From Flavobacteriaceae bacterium (lineage in GTDB: Bacteria > Bacteroidota > Bacteroidia > Flavobacteriales > Flavobacteriaceae), in contig JABJFE010000105.1 of assembly GCA_018662905.1 (NCBI GenBank), positions 1-39,291 of the forward strand: 39,291 bases of DNA, written 5' to 3'. Shown in pieces: positions 1 through 8,110 of the stretch. A program made the translations under genes and the position numbers. Under the pieces are notes generated by a model that was not told the origin of the DNA, did no database searches, and saw only the letters and a program-made list of their open reading frames with translations. Position 1 is the stretch's first letter, and every line of letters starts with the position of its first letter.

Positions 1-135
1 GTTGAAGAATCAACTCCAGTGGTTGAAGAATCAACTCCAGTGGTTGAAGAAGCCGCTCCAGTGGTTGAAGAATCAACTCCAGTGGTTGAAGAAGCAACTC
101 CAGTGGTTGAAGAAGCAACTCCAGTAGTTGAAGAA
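1..135 (+). repeat. 21-bp tandem repeat, about 6.4 copies, in frame
   Basis: Units start at 1, 22, 43, 64, 85 and 106, with a seventh degenerate unit at 127. Units 1, 2 and 4 are identical at the DNA level; the others differ at one to a few positions, mainly in the codons for residues 4 and 5 of the heptapeptide. The 21-bp period keeps the frame, so gain or loss of units would lengthen or shorten the protein tail without a frameshift. Confidence 0.95.
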
Positions 136-204
136 TCCATTTCTGAAATTGAAAATAATGAAACAAATGAATCAGATTCTGAAAAAAAAGAAACAGATTC
201 ATAA
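1..204 (+). CDS. rplQ: Partial gene: C-terminal repeat tail, probably of ribosomal protein L17
   Basis: The reading frame is open from the first base and ends in TAA at 202-204, so this is the 3' end of a gene that begins outside the window. The visible 67 residues are six copies of a seven-residue Val-Glu-Glu-(Ser/Ala)-(Thr/Ala)-Pro-Val unit followed by an acidic Glu/Asn/Ser tail. No folded domain is visible. Flavobacterial L17 proteins often carry an extended Glu/Ala/Pro-rich C-terminus, and rplQ commonly sits directly before carA, eno and gltA in this group, which is the order seen here. The rplQ call rests on that context, not on any L17 core sequence. A strong terminator follows, fitting the end of a long ribosomal operon. 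Another acidic-tailed protein is possible. Confidence 0.65.
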   Translation, partial: VEESTPVVEESTPVVEEAAPVVEESTPVVEEATPVVEEATPVVEESISEIENNETNESDSEKKETDS

Positions 205-237
205 AATAATTATATAATCTACAATTTTATAAATTAT

Positions 238-269
238 AAGGGATAAACATTCTGTTTATCCCTTTTTTT
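238..269 (+). terminator. Intrinsic terminator after the rplQ-like gene
   Basis: A perfect 12-bp stem (arms 238-249 and 253-264, including two A-T pairs at the base) closes a 3-nt TTC loop, and T263-T269 form a run of seven T. The stem core is GGGATAAACA paired with TGTTTATCCC. It lies 33 bp after the stop codon and just before the carA promoter, so it should separate the upstream operon from carA. Confidence 0.9.
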
Positions 270-273
270 GTAT

Positions 274-281
274 TATTTTTG
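274..281 (+). promoter_or_regulatory. carA -7 box (TATTTTTG)
   Basis: TATTTTTG matches the Bacteroidetes -7 consensus TAnnTTTG exactly. Only six bases separate it from the carA ATG at 288, so the expected transcript start falls at or within a few bases of the start codon. I see no clear TTG -33 element at 17-23 nt spacing; that region is inside the upstream terminator hairpin. Confidence 0.6.
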
Positions 282-287
282 AAATCC

Positions 288-1403
288 ATGAAAAACATCA
301 AAAAATTAGAAAAAGCTTTTATTCTTCTTGATGACGGTACTGTTTTTTTTGGTAAAGCACTTGGAGTTAAAGGATCCGCTTTTGGTGAATTGTGTTTTAA
401 CACTGGAATGACTGGATATCAGGAGATTTTTACTGACCCCTCTTACTATGGACAACTTATGGTTACTACTAATGCACATATTGGTAATTACGGCGTTAGT
501 GACATAGATATTGAATCTGATTCACCAAAAATTTCTGGCTTAATTTGTAAAAATTTTAATCACAGTTATTCAAGACCAGCTGCCGATAATTCTTTACAAA
601 ATTTCTTTACTAAACATGAAATTGTAGCTATTTCGGATGTAGATACACGAGCTTTAGTTTCTCATATACGTGACAATGGAGCAATGAATGCAGTTATTTC
701 AACTAATATTGATTCTATGGAGTCTTTGAAATTAGATTTGTTAAAAACTCCATCTATGAAAGGACTTGAGTTGGCTTCTAAAGTTTCAACTAAAGAACCA
801 TATTTTTTTGGTAATCCTGATTCTAAAATTAAAATAGCAGCTTTAGATCTTGGAATAAAATTAAATATTTTAAGAAACCTCTCTAAAAGGGGAGCTTATA
901 TCAAAGTATTTCCTTACGATTCTTCAATTGAAGATCTGTCTAGCTGGAATCCTAATGGATATTTTATTTCTAACGGCCCAGGTGATCCTGAACCCTTATC
1001 ATCAGCTATTTCTCTCGCTAAAGAAGTTTTAAAGATTAACAAGCCTCTGTTTGGAATTTGTTTAGGACATCAAGTGATAGCTATCGCTAATGGAATATCT
1101 ACTTATAAAATGCATAATGGTCATAGAGGAATAAATCATCCAGTTATTAATTTGATTACAGGGAAAGGGGAAATAACTTCTCAAAATCATGGTTTTGCTA
1201 TTAATAAAGTTGAAACTGAACAAAATAGGGATATAGAAATAACTCATTTACATTTAAATGATAATACTATAGCAGGAATAAGTATAAAAAATAAAAATTG
1301 TTTTTCTGTTCAATATCATCCTGAAGCTAGTCCTGGTCCTCACGACTCAAATTATCTTTTTGATCAATTTATTGAACTAATAAAATCTAATATTAATGAG
1401 TAA
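288..1403 (+). CDS. carA: Carbamoyl-phosphate synthase small (glutaminase) subunit
   Basis: Hydrolyses glutamine and passes ammonia to the CarB large subunit to make carbamoyl phosphate for pyrimidines and arginine. The 371 residues match normal CarA length. The N-terminal CarA domain is followed by a class I glutamine amidotransferase domain: the oxyanion region SNGPGDP, the nucleophile Cys258 in GICLGHQ, and His344/Glu346 in QYHPEAS complete the triad. I chose ATG at 288; an in-frame TTG at 279 would overlap the -7 box. carB is not in this window, so the two subunits are not adjacent here. The eno start codon overlaps the end of carA by 8 bp (1396-1403), implying coupled translation. Confidence 0.97.
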   Translation: MKNIKKLEKAFILLDDGTVFFGKALGVKGSAFGELCFNTGMTGYQEIFTDPSYYGQLMVTTNAHIGNYGVSDIDIESDSPKISGLICKNFNHSYSRPAADNSLQNFFTKHEIVAISDVDTRALVSHIRDNGAMNAVISTNIDSMESLKLDLLKTPSMKGLELASKVSTKEPYFFGNPDSKIKIAALDLGIKLNILRNLSKRGAYIKVFPYDSSIEDLSSWNPNGYFISNGPGDPEPLSSAISLAKEVLKINKPLFGICLGHQVIAIANGISTYKMHNGHRGINHPVINLITGKGEITSQNHGFAINKVETEQNRDIEITHLHLNDNTIAGISIKNKNCFSVQYHPEASPGPHDSNYLFDQFIELIKSNINE

Positions 1404-2688
1404 AATAAGTAAAATTAAAGCTAGACAAATTTTTGATTCTAGAGGAAATCCAACTGTTGAGGTAGATATTATTACTGAAGATGGTGTTTTAGGTAGAGCT
1501 GCAGTTCCCTCTGGTGCTTCTACAGGAGAACACGAAGCAGTAGAGTTAAGAGATGGTGGTAACGATTATATGGGTAAAGGTGTTTTAAATGCTGTTTCAA
1601 ATGTAAATAACATATTATCTAAAGAATTAATTGGTCTTTCAGTATTTGATCAAGAAAATATTGATAATTTAATGATTAAAATTGATGGAACTCCCAATAA
1701 AGCAAACTTAGGAGCTAATGCAATTTTAGGTGTTTCACTTGCGCTTGCTAAAGCCGCTAGTAATTCAAAAGGTATTTCTTTACATACATATATTTCAAAT
1801 AATAAGAGTACTACACTTCCGGTACCTATGATGAATATTATTAATGGAGGTTCACATTCTGATGCGCCCATAGCTTTTCAAGAGTTTATGATTATGCCAG
1901 TTGATGCTGAAAGTTTTACTCATGCAATGCAGATTGGCTCAGAAATTTTTCACAACTTAAAGAAAATACTTTCTGACAGAGGGTTAACTACTTCTGTTGG
2001 TGATGAAGGTGGGTTTGCTCCAAAACTTGAAGGAACTGAAGATGCTTTAAATACTATTATTAATGCTATTGAAAAAGCTGGATATCAAGCCGGAAAGCAA
2101 GTTATGATTGCTTTGGATTGTGCTTCGTCTGAATTTTATGAAAATGGAATGTATGATTATTCAATCTTTGAGGGAAATGAAGGCAAAGTATTAACCTCTA
2201 AACAGCAAGCAGAATATTTAGCAGAATTATCATCTAAATATCCAATTGTATCAATTGAAGATGGAATGGATGAAAACGATTGGGATGGTTGGGCACACTT
2301 AACTAAAATATGCGGAGATAGAGTTCAGATAGTTGGTGATGATCTTTTTGTTACAAACGTTGAAAGATTAGGTAAAGGAATAGAAAATAATATTGCTAAT
2401 TCAATTCTAATAAAAGTAAATCAGATAGGTACTTTGACTGAAACGATTAATGCAGTAAACATGGCACATAAAGCAGGTTTTACCAGTGTTATGTCACACA
2501 GATCTGGTGAAACAGAAGATAATACTATTGCTGATTTAGCTGTTGGATTATCAACAGGTCAGATTAAAACTGGTTCTGCTTCTAGAAGTGACAGAATTGC
2601 AAAATATAATCAATTATTGAGAATTGAAGAAGAGTTAGGAGAGAAAGCATTTTATCCTAAAAAGGAAGCTTTTAAAGTTAAATTTTAA
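1396..2688 (+). CDS. eno: Enolase
   Basis: Interconverts 2-phosphoglycerate and phosphoenolpyruvate in glycolysis; cytosolic Mg-dependent dimer or octamer in the family. The 430 residues are full length. Mg ligands are visible as Asp241 (ALDCAS), Glu288 (SIEDGMDE) and Asp315 (GDDLFVTN). Catalytic Lys340 lies in the signature ILIKVNQIGT, and the SHRSGETED loop follows. The N-terminal RQIFDSRGNPTVEV and the SGASTGEHEAVELRD loop are also typical. The start overlaps the end of carA, and gltA follows after 30 bp, so the three are probably one transcript. Confidence 0.98.
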   Translation: MSKISKIKARQIFDSRGNPTVEVDIITEDGVLGRAAVPSGASTGEHEAVELRDGGNDYMGKGVLNAVSNVNNILSKELIGLSVFDQENIDNLMIKIDGTPNKANLGANAILGVSLALAKAASNSKGISLHTYISNNKSTTLPVPMMNIINGGSHSDAPIAFQEFMIMPVDAESFTHAMQIGSEIFHNLKKILSDRGLTTSVGDEGGFAPKLEGTEDALNTIINAIEKAGYQAGKQVMIALDCASSEFYENGMYDYSIFEGNEGKVLTSKQQAEYLAELSSKYPIVSIEDGMDENDWDGWAHLTKICGDRVQIVGDDLFVTNVERLGKGIENNIANSILIKVNQIGTLTETINAVNMAHKAGFTSVMSHRSGETEDNTIADLAVGLSTGQIKTGSASRSDRIAKYNQLLRIEEELGEKAFYPKKEAFKVKF

Positions 2689-2718
2689 AAGTTTTATTAA
2701 ATTAAAATTAGTACAATA

Positions 2719-4002
2719 ATGAAAAACAAGGCAACTCTTAACGTAAATAATAATATTCATGAAATTGATCTAATTACTGGATCCGAAAATGAGATTGCTT
2801 TAGATATAAGTAAATTACGTTCAGATGCTAATTTAATTACACTTGATGCAGGTTTTAAAAATACTGGATCTTGTCAAAGTGCTATTACATTTTTAGATGG
2901 TGAAAAAGGAATTTTAAGATACAGGGGCTATTCAATTGAAGAGTTAGCTAATAAAGCGGATTTTTTAGAGGTTGCTTATTTGTTAATATTTGGTGAATTA
3001 CCTACCAAACTACAATTAGAAAAGCTCTCTGAAGATATTAAAGAAAGATCGATTATTGATGAAGACTTACGTATTATATTAAATAGTTATCCAAAGTCTG
3101 CTCATCCAATGGGTATCCTTTCCTCTTTAACAAGTGGTTTAGTAGCTTTTGATCCTTCAGCAGTAGACATTGACGATGAGGAAGACATGTATGATGCTAT
3201 TCTTAACTTATTAGCTAAAATTCCTGTTCTAGTGGCTTGGGTATATAGAAGAAGAAAAGGACTTCCTCTAGAATATGGAGATACTTCATTGGATTATGTT
3301 GAAAATCTTGCTAAAATGATGTTTCAACGACCAAATAAAGAATATGTTCAAAATAAAACTGTAATTAGCGCTTTAAATAAATTATTGATTTTACATGCTG
3401 ATCATGAGCAAAATTGTTCTACTTCAACTGTCAGAATAGTTGGATCTTCTTATGCTGGTTTGTTTGCATCTGTTGCTGCTGGAATTTCTGCTTTATGGGG
3501 AAGATTACATGGAGGAGCCAATCAAGCTGTTATTGAAATGCTTCAAGCTATTAATGAAGATGGTGGAGATACAAAAAAATATATGTCTAAAGCTAAAGAT
3601 AAGTCTGATCCATTTAGACTTATGGGCTTTGGACATAGAGTATATAAAAATTTTGATCCAAGAGCTAAAATTATTAAAGTTGCTGCTGATGAAGTTTTAA
3701 AAGAGTTAGGTATTGACGATCCAATTCTTGATATTGCTAAGGGATTAGAGAAAGAAGCGCTAGAAGATCAATATTTTGTAGATAGAAAACTTTATCCAAA
3801 TGTTGACTTTTATTCAGGAATTATTTACAAAGCTCTTGATATTCCTAACGAAATGTTCACCGTTATGTTCGCTCTTGGAAGATTACCTGGCTGGGTTGCT
3901 CATTGGAGAGAAATGAGACTTAGAAAAGAACCTATTGGAAGACCAAGACAAGTTTATATAGGAGAAAATTTAAGATCTTTTACCGATATAAAGTCAAGAT
4001 AA
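2719..4002 (+). CDS. gltA: Citrate synthase (type II hexameric family)
   Basis: Condenses oxaloacetate and acetyl-CoA to citrate, the entry step of the TCA cycle. The catalytic residues align almost number for number with E. coli GltA: His264 in RLHGGAN, His306 in GFGHRVYKNFDP, and Asp363 in NVDFYSGIIY. The substrate-binding stretch LHADHEQNCSTSTVR (His229) is intact. The 427 residues and N-terminal beta-rich extension match the longer Gram-negative form, which in some species is inhibited by NADH; that regulation is not shown by the sequence. It follows eno by 30 bp and precedes the first hydrolase by 10 bp. Confidence 0.97.
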   Translation: MKNKATLNVNNNIHEIDLITGSENEIALDISKLRSDANLITLDAGFKNTGSCQSAITFLDGEKGILRYRGYSIEELANKADFLEVAYLLIFGELPTKLQLEKLSEDIKERSIIDEDLRIILNSYPKSAHPMGILSSLTSGLVAFDPSAVDIDDEEDMYDAILNLLAKIPVLVAWVYRRRKGLPLEYGDTSLDYVENLAKMMFQRPNKEYVQNKTVISALNKLLILHADHEQNCSTSTVRIVGSSYAGLFASVAAGISALWGRLHGGANQAVIEMLQAINEDGGDTKKYMSKAKDKSDPFRLMGFGHRVYKNFDPRAKIIKVAADEVLKELGIDDPILDIAKGLEKEALEDQYFVDRKLYPNVDFYSGIIYKALDIPNEMFTVMFALGRLPGWVAHWREMRLRKEPIGRPRQVYIGENLRSFTDIKSR

Positions 4003-4012
4003 TTATTTAATT

Positions 4013-4927
4013 ATGGAATTTTTAGTTAGTGGTGAAACTTCTAAACTAAGATCGGTAGTCATAGGTATTGCTGATAGTTTAGGAGAGATTCCATCTTTAA
4101 AAGAACTTTACGATCCAAAATCTATTGAAAATTTAAAAAAAGGTACATATCCAATAGAATCTGATATGGTTAAAGAGTTAGAGAGTTTTGTTGTTTTACT
4201 TGAGAAATATAATGTAAAGGTTTACAGGCCAAATCTAATAAAGGATTACAATCAAATTTTTTCCAGAGACATAGGATTTGTAATTGATAATTTTTTTTTT
4301 AAATCAAATATCCTTCCTAAAAGAGAAAAGGAATTTCGTGGTTTAAGCTCAATTTTATCTAATTTTCATAATAAGATTATAACAATGCCTCAAAATCTTC
4401 ATATTGAGGGAGGAGATGTACTATATCACTCCAATACTATTTTTGTTGGTTATTATGATAATGATGATTACAGTGATTTATTTACAGCTAGAACAAATAA
4501 AGCTGCATTAGATTATTTTATTGAATTTTTTCCAGAAAAAAAAGTAAAAGGTTTTCATTTAAATAAATCATTAACTAATCCAAAAAAAAATATACTTCAC
4601 TTAGATTGTTGTTTGCAAATTATTGGTAAAAATAAAGCTATTATTCATCCTGAAGCTTTTACTTTTAAAGATGATTATTTATGGTTAGTAGATTTTTTTG
4701 GTAAACAAAATATTTTTGAAATTTCTGACATTGAAATGTATGATATGACTAGTAATGTTTTGTCTATAAATGATAATACAGTTATTTCTCAACCTAAATT
4801 TAAGAGATTAAATAATTGGTTGAAATATCAAAATTTGAATGTTGAAGAAATTGATTTATCTGAAGTTTCTAAACAAGAAGGACTCTTTAGGTGCACATCA
4901 TTACCCTTAATAAGATATGATGAATAA
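4013..4927 (+). CDS. Guanidino-group hydrolase, arginine deiminase / DDAH-like
   Basis: A 304-residue member of the guanidine-modifying (pentein fold) superfamily. The nucleophile Cys294 lies in LFRCTSLPL, the catalytic His196 in LHLDCC, and Glu132 in IEGGDVL. The guanidinium-gripping acids appear as Asp86 (FSRDIGF) and Asp198 (HLD). Flavobacterial relatives are usually labelled dimethylarginine dimethylaminohydrolase, but from memory the RD and HLD pair is more like arginine deiminases, whereas DDAH proteins have FVED and HLK. Either activity yields citrulline. It lacks a signal peptide, so it is cytosolic. The next gene, a likely citrulline hydrolase, overlaps its 3' end, suggesting consecutive steps. 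Superfamily membership is secure; the substrate is not. Confidence 0.8.
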   Translation: MEFLVSGETSKLRSVVIGIADSLGEIPSLKELYDPKSIENLKKGTYPIESDMVKELESFVVLLEKYNVKVYRPNLIKDYNQIFSRDIGFVIDNFFFKSNILPKREKEFRGLSSILSNFHNKIITMPQNLHIEGGDVLYHSNTIFVGYYDNDDYSDLFTARTNKAALDYFIEFFPEKKVKGFHLNKSLTNPKKNILHLDCCLQIIGKNKAIIHPEAFTFKDDYLWLVDFFGKQNIFEISDIEMYDMTSNVLSINDNTVISQPKFKRLNNWLKYQNLNVEEIDLSEVSKQEGLFRCTSLPLIRYDE

Positions 4928-5837
4928 TATTCATTCAATTTTAATGGTTAGACCTTCTAGTTTCAGAATGAATCCTGAAACAGCTAAAAATAATTATTTT
5001 CAAAAACATACTGACTTAACAGACTCGCAAGTTTTAGAAAATGCGTGCCTTGAGTTTGACAATCTTGTTAACCAATTGCGATTGCATGGAATTCCAGTTA
5101 ATGTATTTCAAGATGATTTAGTTCATGATACACCAGATTCTGTTTTTCCAAATAATTGGATAAGTTTTCATTCAAATTACAGAATTGCGATATATCCAAT
5201 GTATGCTAATAATAGACGACTTGAGCGAAATGATAAAATCTTAAAATTTATTGAAAGCAAGGGAGTTAAAATTGATTTTATTAATGATTACAGTAACGCT
5301 GAAAATCATAATTTATTTCTTGAAGGAACTGGTAGTATGGTTTTAGATAGGCTAAATAAAAAATCCTACTGTTCTTTGTCTGAAAGAACATCAGAGAATT
5401 TAATCGAAGAATTTTGTGATGAATTTAATTACTTGCCTATAGTTTTTAAATCTTATCAAAGCACTAATAATCAAAGAAAACCTATTTATCATACTAATGT
5501 GATGATGTGTATAGCAAACAACTATTCAATAATTTGTTTAGATTCCATTGATTCCGAAATAGACAAACAAATTGTTCTGAAAAGCCTAAAGGACGATAAT
5601 AAAGAAATAATTGAAATAAGTGAAATTCAATTAAATTCTTTTGCAGGAAACATGATAGAATTATTATATAAAAATATTAGTTTTCTAGTAATGAGTAGTC
5701 AAGCATATAAATCGCTTTCTAAACTTCAAATACAAAAAATAGAAAAATTTTCAAAAATTATACAGTCTAATGTCGAGACAATAGAAAATTGTGGTGGAGG
5801 TAGTGTTAGATGTATGATTGCAGAAGTTTTTAATTAG
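4917..5837 (+). CDS. ctlX: CtlX-like citrulline hydrolase (pentein-fold amidinohydrolase)
   Basis: A 306-residue relative of the CtlX citrulline ureidase, which turns citrulline into ornithine, CO2 and ammonia. Visible active-site elements are Cys299 in GGGSVRCMIAEV, His192 in YHTNVMM, and Glu136 in LEGTGSMVLDR. Where the preceding hydrolase has guanidinium-binding Asp86 and Asp198, this protein has Asn80 (FPNNWISFH) and Asn194 (HTN), which suits a neutral ureido substrate. Two adjacent ATG codons (4917, 4920) are possible starts; either overlaps the upstream gene by 8-11 bp. Its stop overlaps the stop of the convergent gene at 5830. The family call is firm; the citrulline specificity is inferred from family and context. 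Confidence 0.8.
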   Translation: MMNNIHSILMVRPSSFRMNPETAKNNYFQKHTDLTDSQVLENACLEFDNLVNQLRLHGIPVNVFQDDLVHDTPDSVFPNNWISFHSNYRIAIYPMYANNRRLERNDKILKFIESKGVKIDFINDYSNAENHNLFLEGTGSMVLDRLNKKSYCSLSERTSENLIEEFCDEFNYLPIVFKSYQSTNNQRKPIYHTNVMMCIANNYSIICLDSIDSEIDKQIVLKSLKDDNKEIIEISEIQLNSFAGNMIELLYKNISFLVMSSQAYKSLSKLQIQKIEKFSKIIQSNVETIENCGGGSVRCMIAEVFN

Positions 5838-6231
5838 ATAATTTTAATTTATTAATTTTTTTGATGAATTCATGTTCACTGTTTTTTTTTGCCAATATTT
5901 TAATAAAGTATTTGTCCATATATATTGAGTATTCGTTAGATTTCCCTTTGAACAATTTTAGTTTATAGTATGGAACTATTAGAGCGTAAGTTTCTAATAA
6001 TGATCTGAAACTAATTATTATTCCCTTTGGTCTTATCTCAATATTGCAATGATTAATATTATTATCTAAGATTAATAAACTATTGATTTCAGAGTCTGTT
6101 TGTGATATTAAATATTTTGGAGAACCAATACCACCAAGTTTAATCCTTTTTAATATTGTAAAAGGATTACCTAATAAGTCAATGATTTCTGATTTAATTT
6201 TAGAATTATTGTAAGAAATATTTCTTAACAT
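5830..6231 (-). CDS. Conserved hypothetical protein, 133 aa
   Basis: I do not recognise a named domain. The 133 residues have no signal peptide or membrane segment. The middle reads as alternating strands (around 50-105, including SLLILDNN and GIIISFRSLLETYALIVPYY), and the C-terminus is a Lys-rich helix. The stretch LGGIGSPKYLI resembles what I recall of an uncharacterised flavobacterial protein encoded near argS. It is convergent with ctlX (8-bp overlap of the 3' ends) and divergent from argS, and has its own TAnnTTTG box 20 nt before the ATG. Length, codon use and a promoter support a real gene; function is unknown. Confidence 0.75.
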   Translation of the reverse strand: MLRNISYNNSKIKSEIIDLLGNPFTILKRIKLGGIGSPKYLISQTDSEINSLLILDNNINHCNIEIRPKGIIISFRSLLETYALIVPYYKLKLFKGKSNEYSIYMDKYFIKILAKKNSEHEFIKKINKLKLSN

Positions 6232-6250
6232 TTAAACGAATTAATTATTT

Positions 6251-6258
6251 CAAAGATA
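6251..6258 (-). promoter_or_regulatory. -7 box (TATCTTTG) for the 133-aa hypothetical gene
   Basis: On the minus strand this reads TATCTTTG, an exact TAnnTTTG match, 19 nt upstream of the ATG at 6231. No good TTG element lies at the preferred spacing. The 85-bp divergent gap to argS shows no equally good box for argS; the nearest is the imperfect TTTATTTG directly before its ATG. Confidence 0.45.
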
Positions 6259-6316
6259 AACGAATCAAAAAAATAATTTATTCATTTTATAATTATATTT
6301 ACTTGAAATTTATTTG

Positions 6317-8095
6317 ATGAATATAAATAAAATTTTAAAGTCTAAACTTTCAGAATATCTTAAATTAAAGTACGATATTGATTTTATTGATTTTGAAATC
6401 CAACTTACTAGAAAAGATTTTGAAGGTGATTTAACAATTGTAGTCTTTCCTCTAGTTAAAATTTTAAAACAAAATCCTTCTAATTTAGGAAACGAACTAG
6501 GCTCTTTTATAGTTAATAATTCTAAATATGTTACAGGGTTTAATGTTATTCAAGGATTTCTAAATCTTTCTATTTCATCATTTTATTATTTAGAATTTTT
6601 AAATAATTGTCTTAGTGATATTAATTATGGTTTTACTAGTCCTGATGAAAACAGCTCTCTTTATTTAGTTGAGTATTCATCACCCAATACTAATAAACCT
6701 TTGCACTTAGGACATATTAGAAATATTTTACTTGGTTATTCTATGTCTAAAATTTTAGAAGCCTCTGGTAAAAGAGTAAATAAAACTCAAATTATAAATG
6801 ACAGGGGGATTCATATATGTAAATCAATTATTGCTTGGCTGAAATTTGGTGAAAATAAAACTCCAAATGATTTGAACGAAAAAGGTGATTTTTTTGTTGG
6901 TAAATATTATATTCTTTTTGATAAAATTTATAAAAACGAAGTAAATGAATTAATTAGTTCTGGTTTGTCAAAAGTTGAAGCCGAACAAAAATCTCCTATT
7001 CTTCTTGAAGCTAAAGAATTATTAAGAAAATGGGAGGCTGGTGATCAAAAAACTATAGATGTTTGGAAATTAATGAATGGTTGGGTTTACGACGGGTTTA
7101 ATAAAACCTATAATGATCTTGGAGTTGATTTTGACTCCTTGTATTATGAAAGTGATACTTATCTAATTGGAAAAGACATTATAACTCATGGACTAGATAA
7201 ACAGATTTTTTTTAAAAAAGATGATGGCTCAGTTTGGATTGATTTATCTGATGAAGGATTAGATGAAAAACTATTACTAAGATCAGATGGTACTTCTGTT
7301 TATATGACACAAGATTTAGGGACAGCTTATAAAAGATATAAAGATAATCCTGAAATGAATGGATTAATATACACAGTAGGAAACGAACAAGACTATCATT
7401 TTAATGTGTTATTTAAGGTTTTAAAAAAACTTGGTTTTGAATGGTCAAATCATTTATTTCATTTAAGTTATGGGATGGTTGATTTACCATCAGGAAAGAT
7501 GAAAAGTCGTGAAGGTACAGTTGTTGATGCGGATGAATTGATTTCGGAAATGATTAGCAATGCCTCTAAACTATCTAGTGATCTTGGAAAGCTTGATGGT
7601 TTAAGTAGTGATGATAAAAACATATTAAATCAAACGATTGGACTTGGGGCTTTGAAATATTATATTCTTAAAGTCGATCCAAAAAAAAGAATTTTATTTG
7701 ATCCAAATGACTCTATTGATTTCAACGGAAATACAGGACCTTTTGTTCAATATACATATGCAAGGATTCAATCTTTATTAAAAAAAGAAACATATATAAA
7801 TAATCCTGTAAACGATAATTTAGAAATTAATTCAAAAGAGAAACAAATATTAAAATTATTAACTCAGTATCCAGACTTAATTAAATCTTCTGCGGATAAT
7901 TTAAATCCATCATTAATTGCTAATTATACATACGAATTAGTAAAAGCTTTTAATTCTTATTATCAAACTACAACAATATTAAAAATTGAAAATAATGATG
8001 TCAAATTATTTCGATTGAGCTTAAGTTATAAGGTTGGTTTAATTATTAAATCGTCTATGAAATTATTAGGAATAAATGTTCCTGATAAAATGTAA
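6317..8095 (+). CDS. argS: Arginyl-tRNA synthetase
   Basis: Charges tRNA-Arg with arginine in the cytosol. The 592 residues are full length: the N-terminal additional domain (about 1-100), the class I catalytic core with the HIGH signature as HLGH starting at His130 in NKPLHLGHIRN, the KMSK equivalent KMKS starting at Lys394, and a C-terminal DALR anticodon-binding domain beginning near GPFVQYTYARIQSLL. ATG at 6317 is chosen over the in-frame TTG at 6314. ffh follows after 15 bp and folD after a further 7 bp, so these three probably share a transcript. Confidence 0.97.
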   Translation: MNINKILKSKLSEYLKLKYDIDFIDFEIQLTRKDFEGDLTIVVFPLVKILKQNPSNLGNELGSFIVNNSKYVTGFNVIQGFLNLSISSFYYLEFLNNCLSDINYGFTSPDENSSLYLVEYSSPNTNKPLHLGHIRNILLGYSMSKILEASGKRVNKTQIINDRGIHICKSIIAWLKFGENKTPNDLNEKGDFFVGKYYILFDKIYKNEVNELISSGLSKVEAEQKSPILLEAKELLRKWEAGDQKTIDVWKLMNGWVYDGFNKTYNDLGVDFDSLYYESDTYLIGKDIITHGLDKQIFFKKDDGSVWIDLSDEGLDEKLLLRSDGTSVYMTQDLGTAYKRYKDNPEMNGLIYTVGNEQDYHFNVLFKVLKKLGFEWSNHLFHLSYGMVDLPSGKMKSREGTVVDADELISEMISNASKLSSDLGKLDGLSSDDKNILNQTIGLGALKYYILKVDPKKRILFDPNDSIDFNGNTGPFVQYTYARIQSLLKKETYINNPVNDNLEINSKEKQILKLLTQYPDLIKSSADNLNPSLIANYTYELVKAFNSYYQTTTILKIENNDVKLFRLSLSYKVGLIIKSSMKLLGINVPDKM

Positions 8096-8110
8096 TTAAA
8101 ACAAAAAATA

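Noticed and set aside
19..204. A free-standing small gene starting with GTG at 19
   Set aside because: The frame is open back to base 1 and the repeat begins before the GTG, so it is the tail of a longer gene cut by the window edge.
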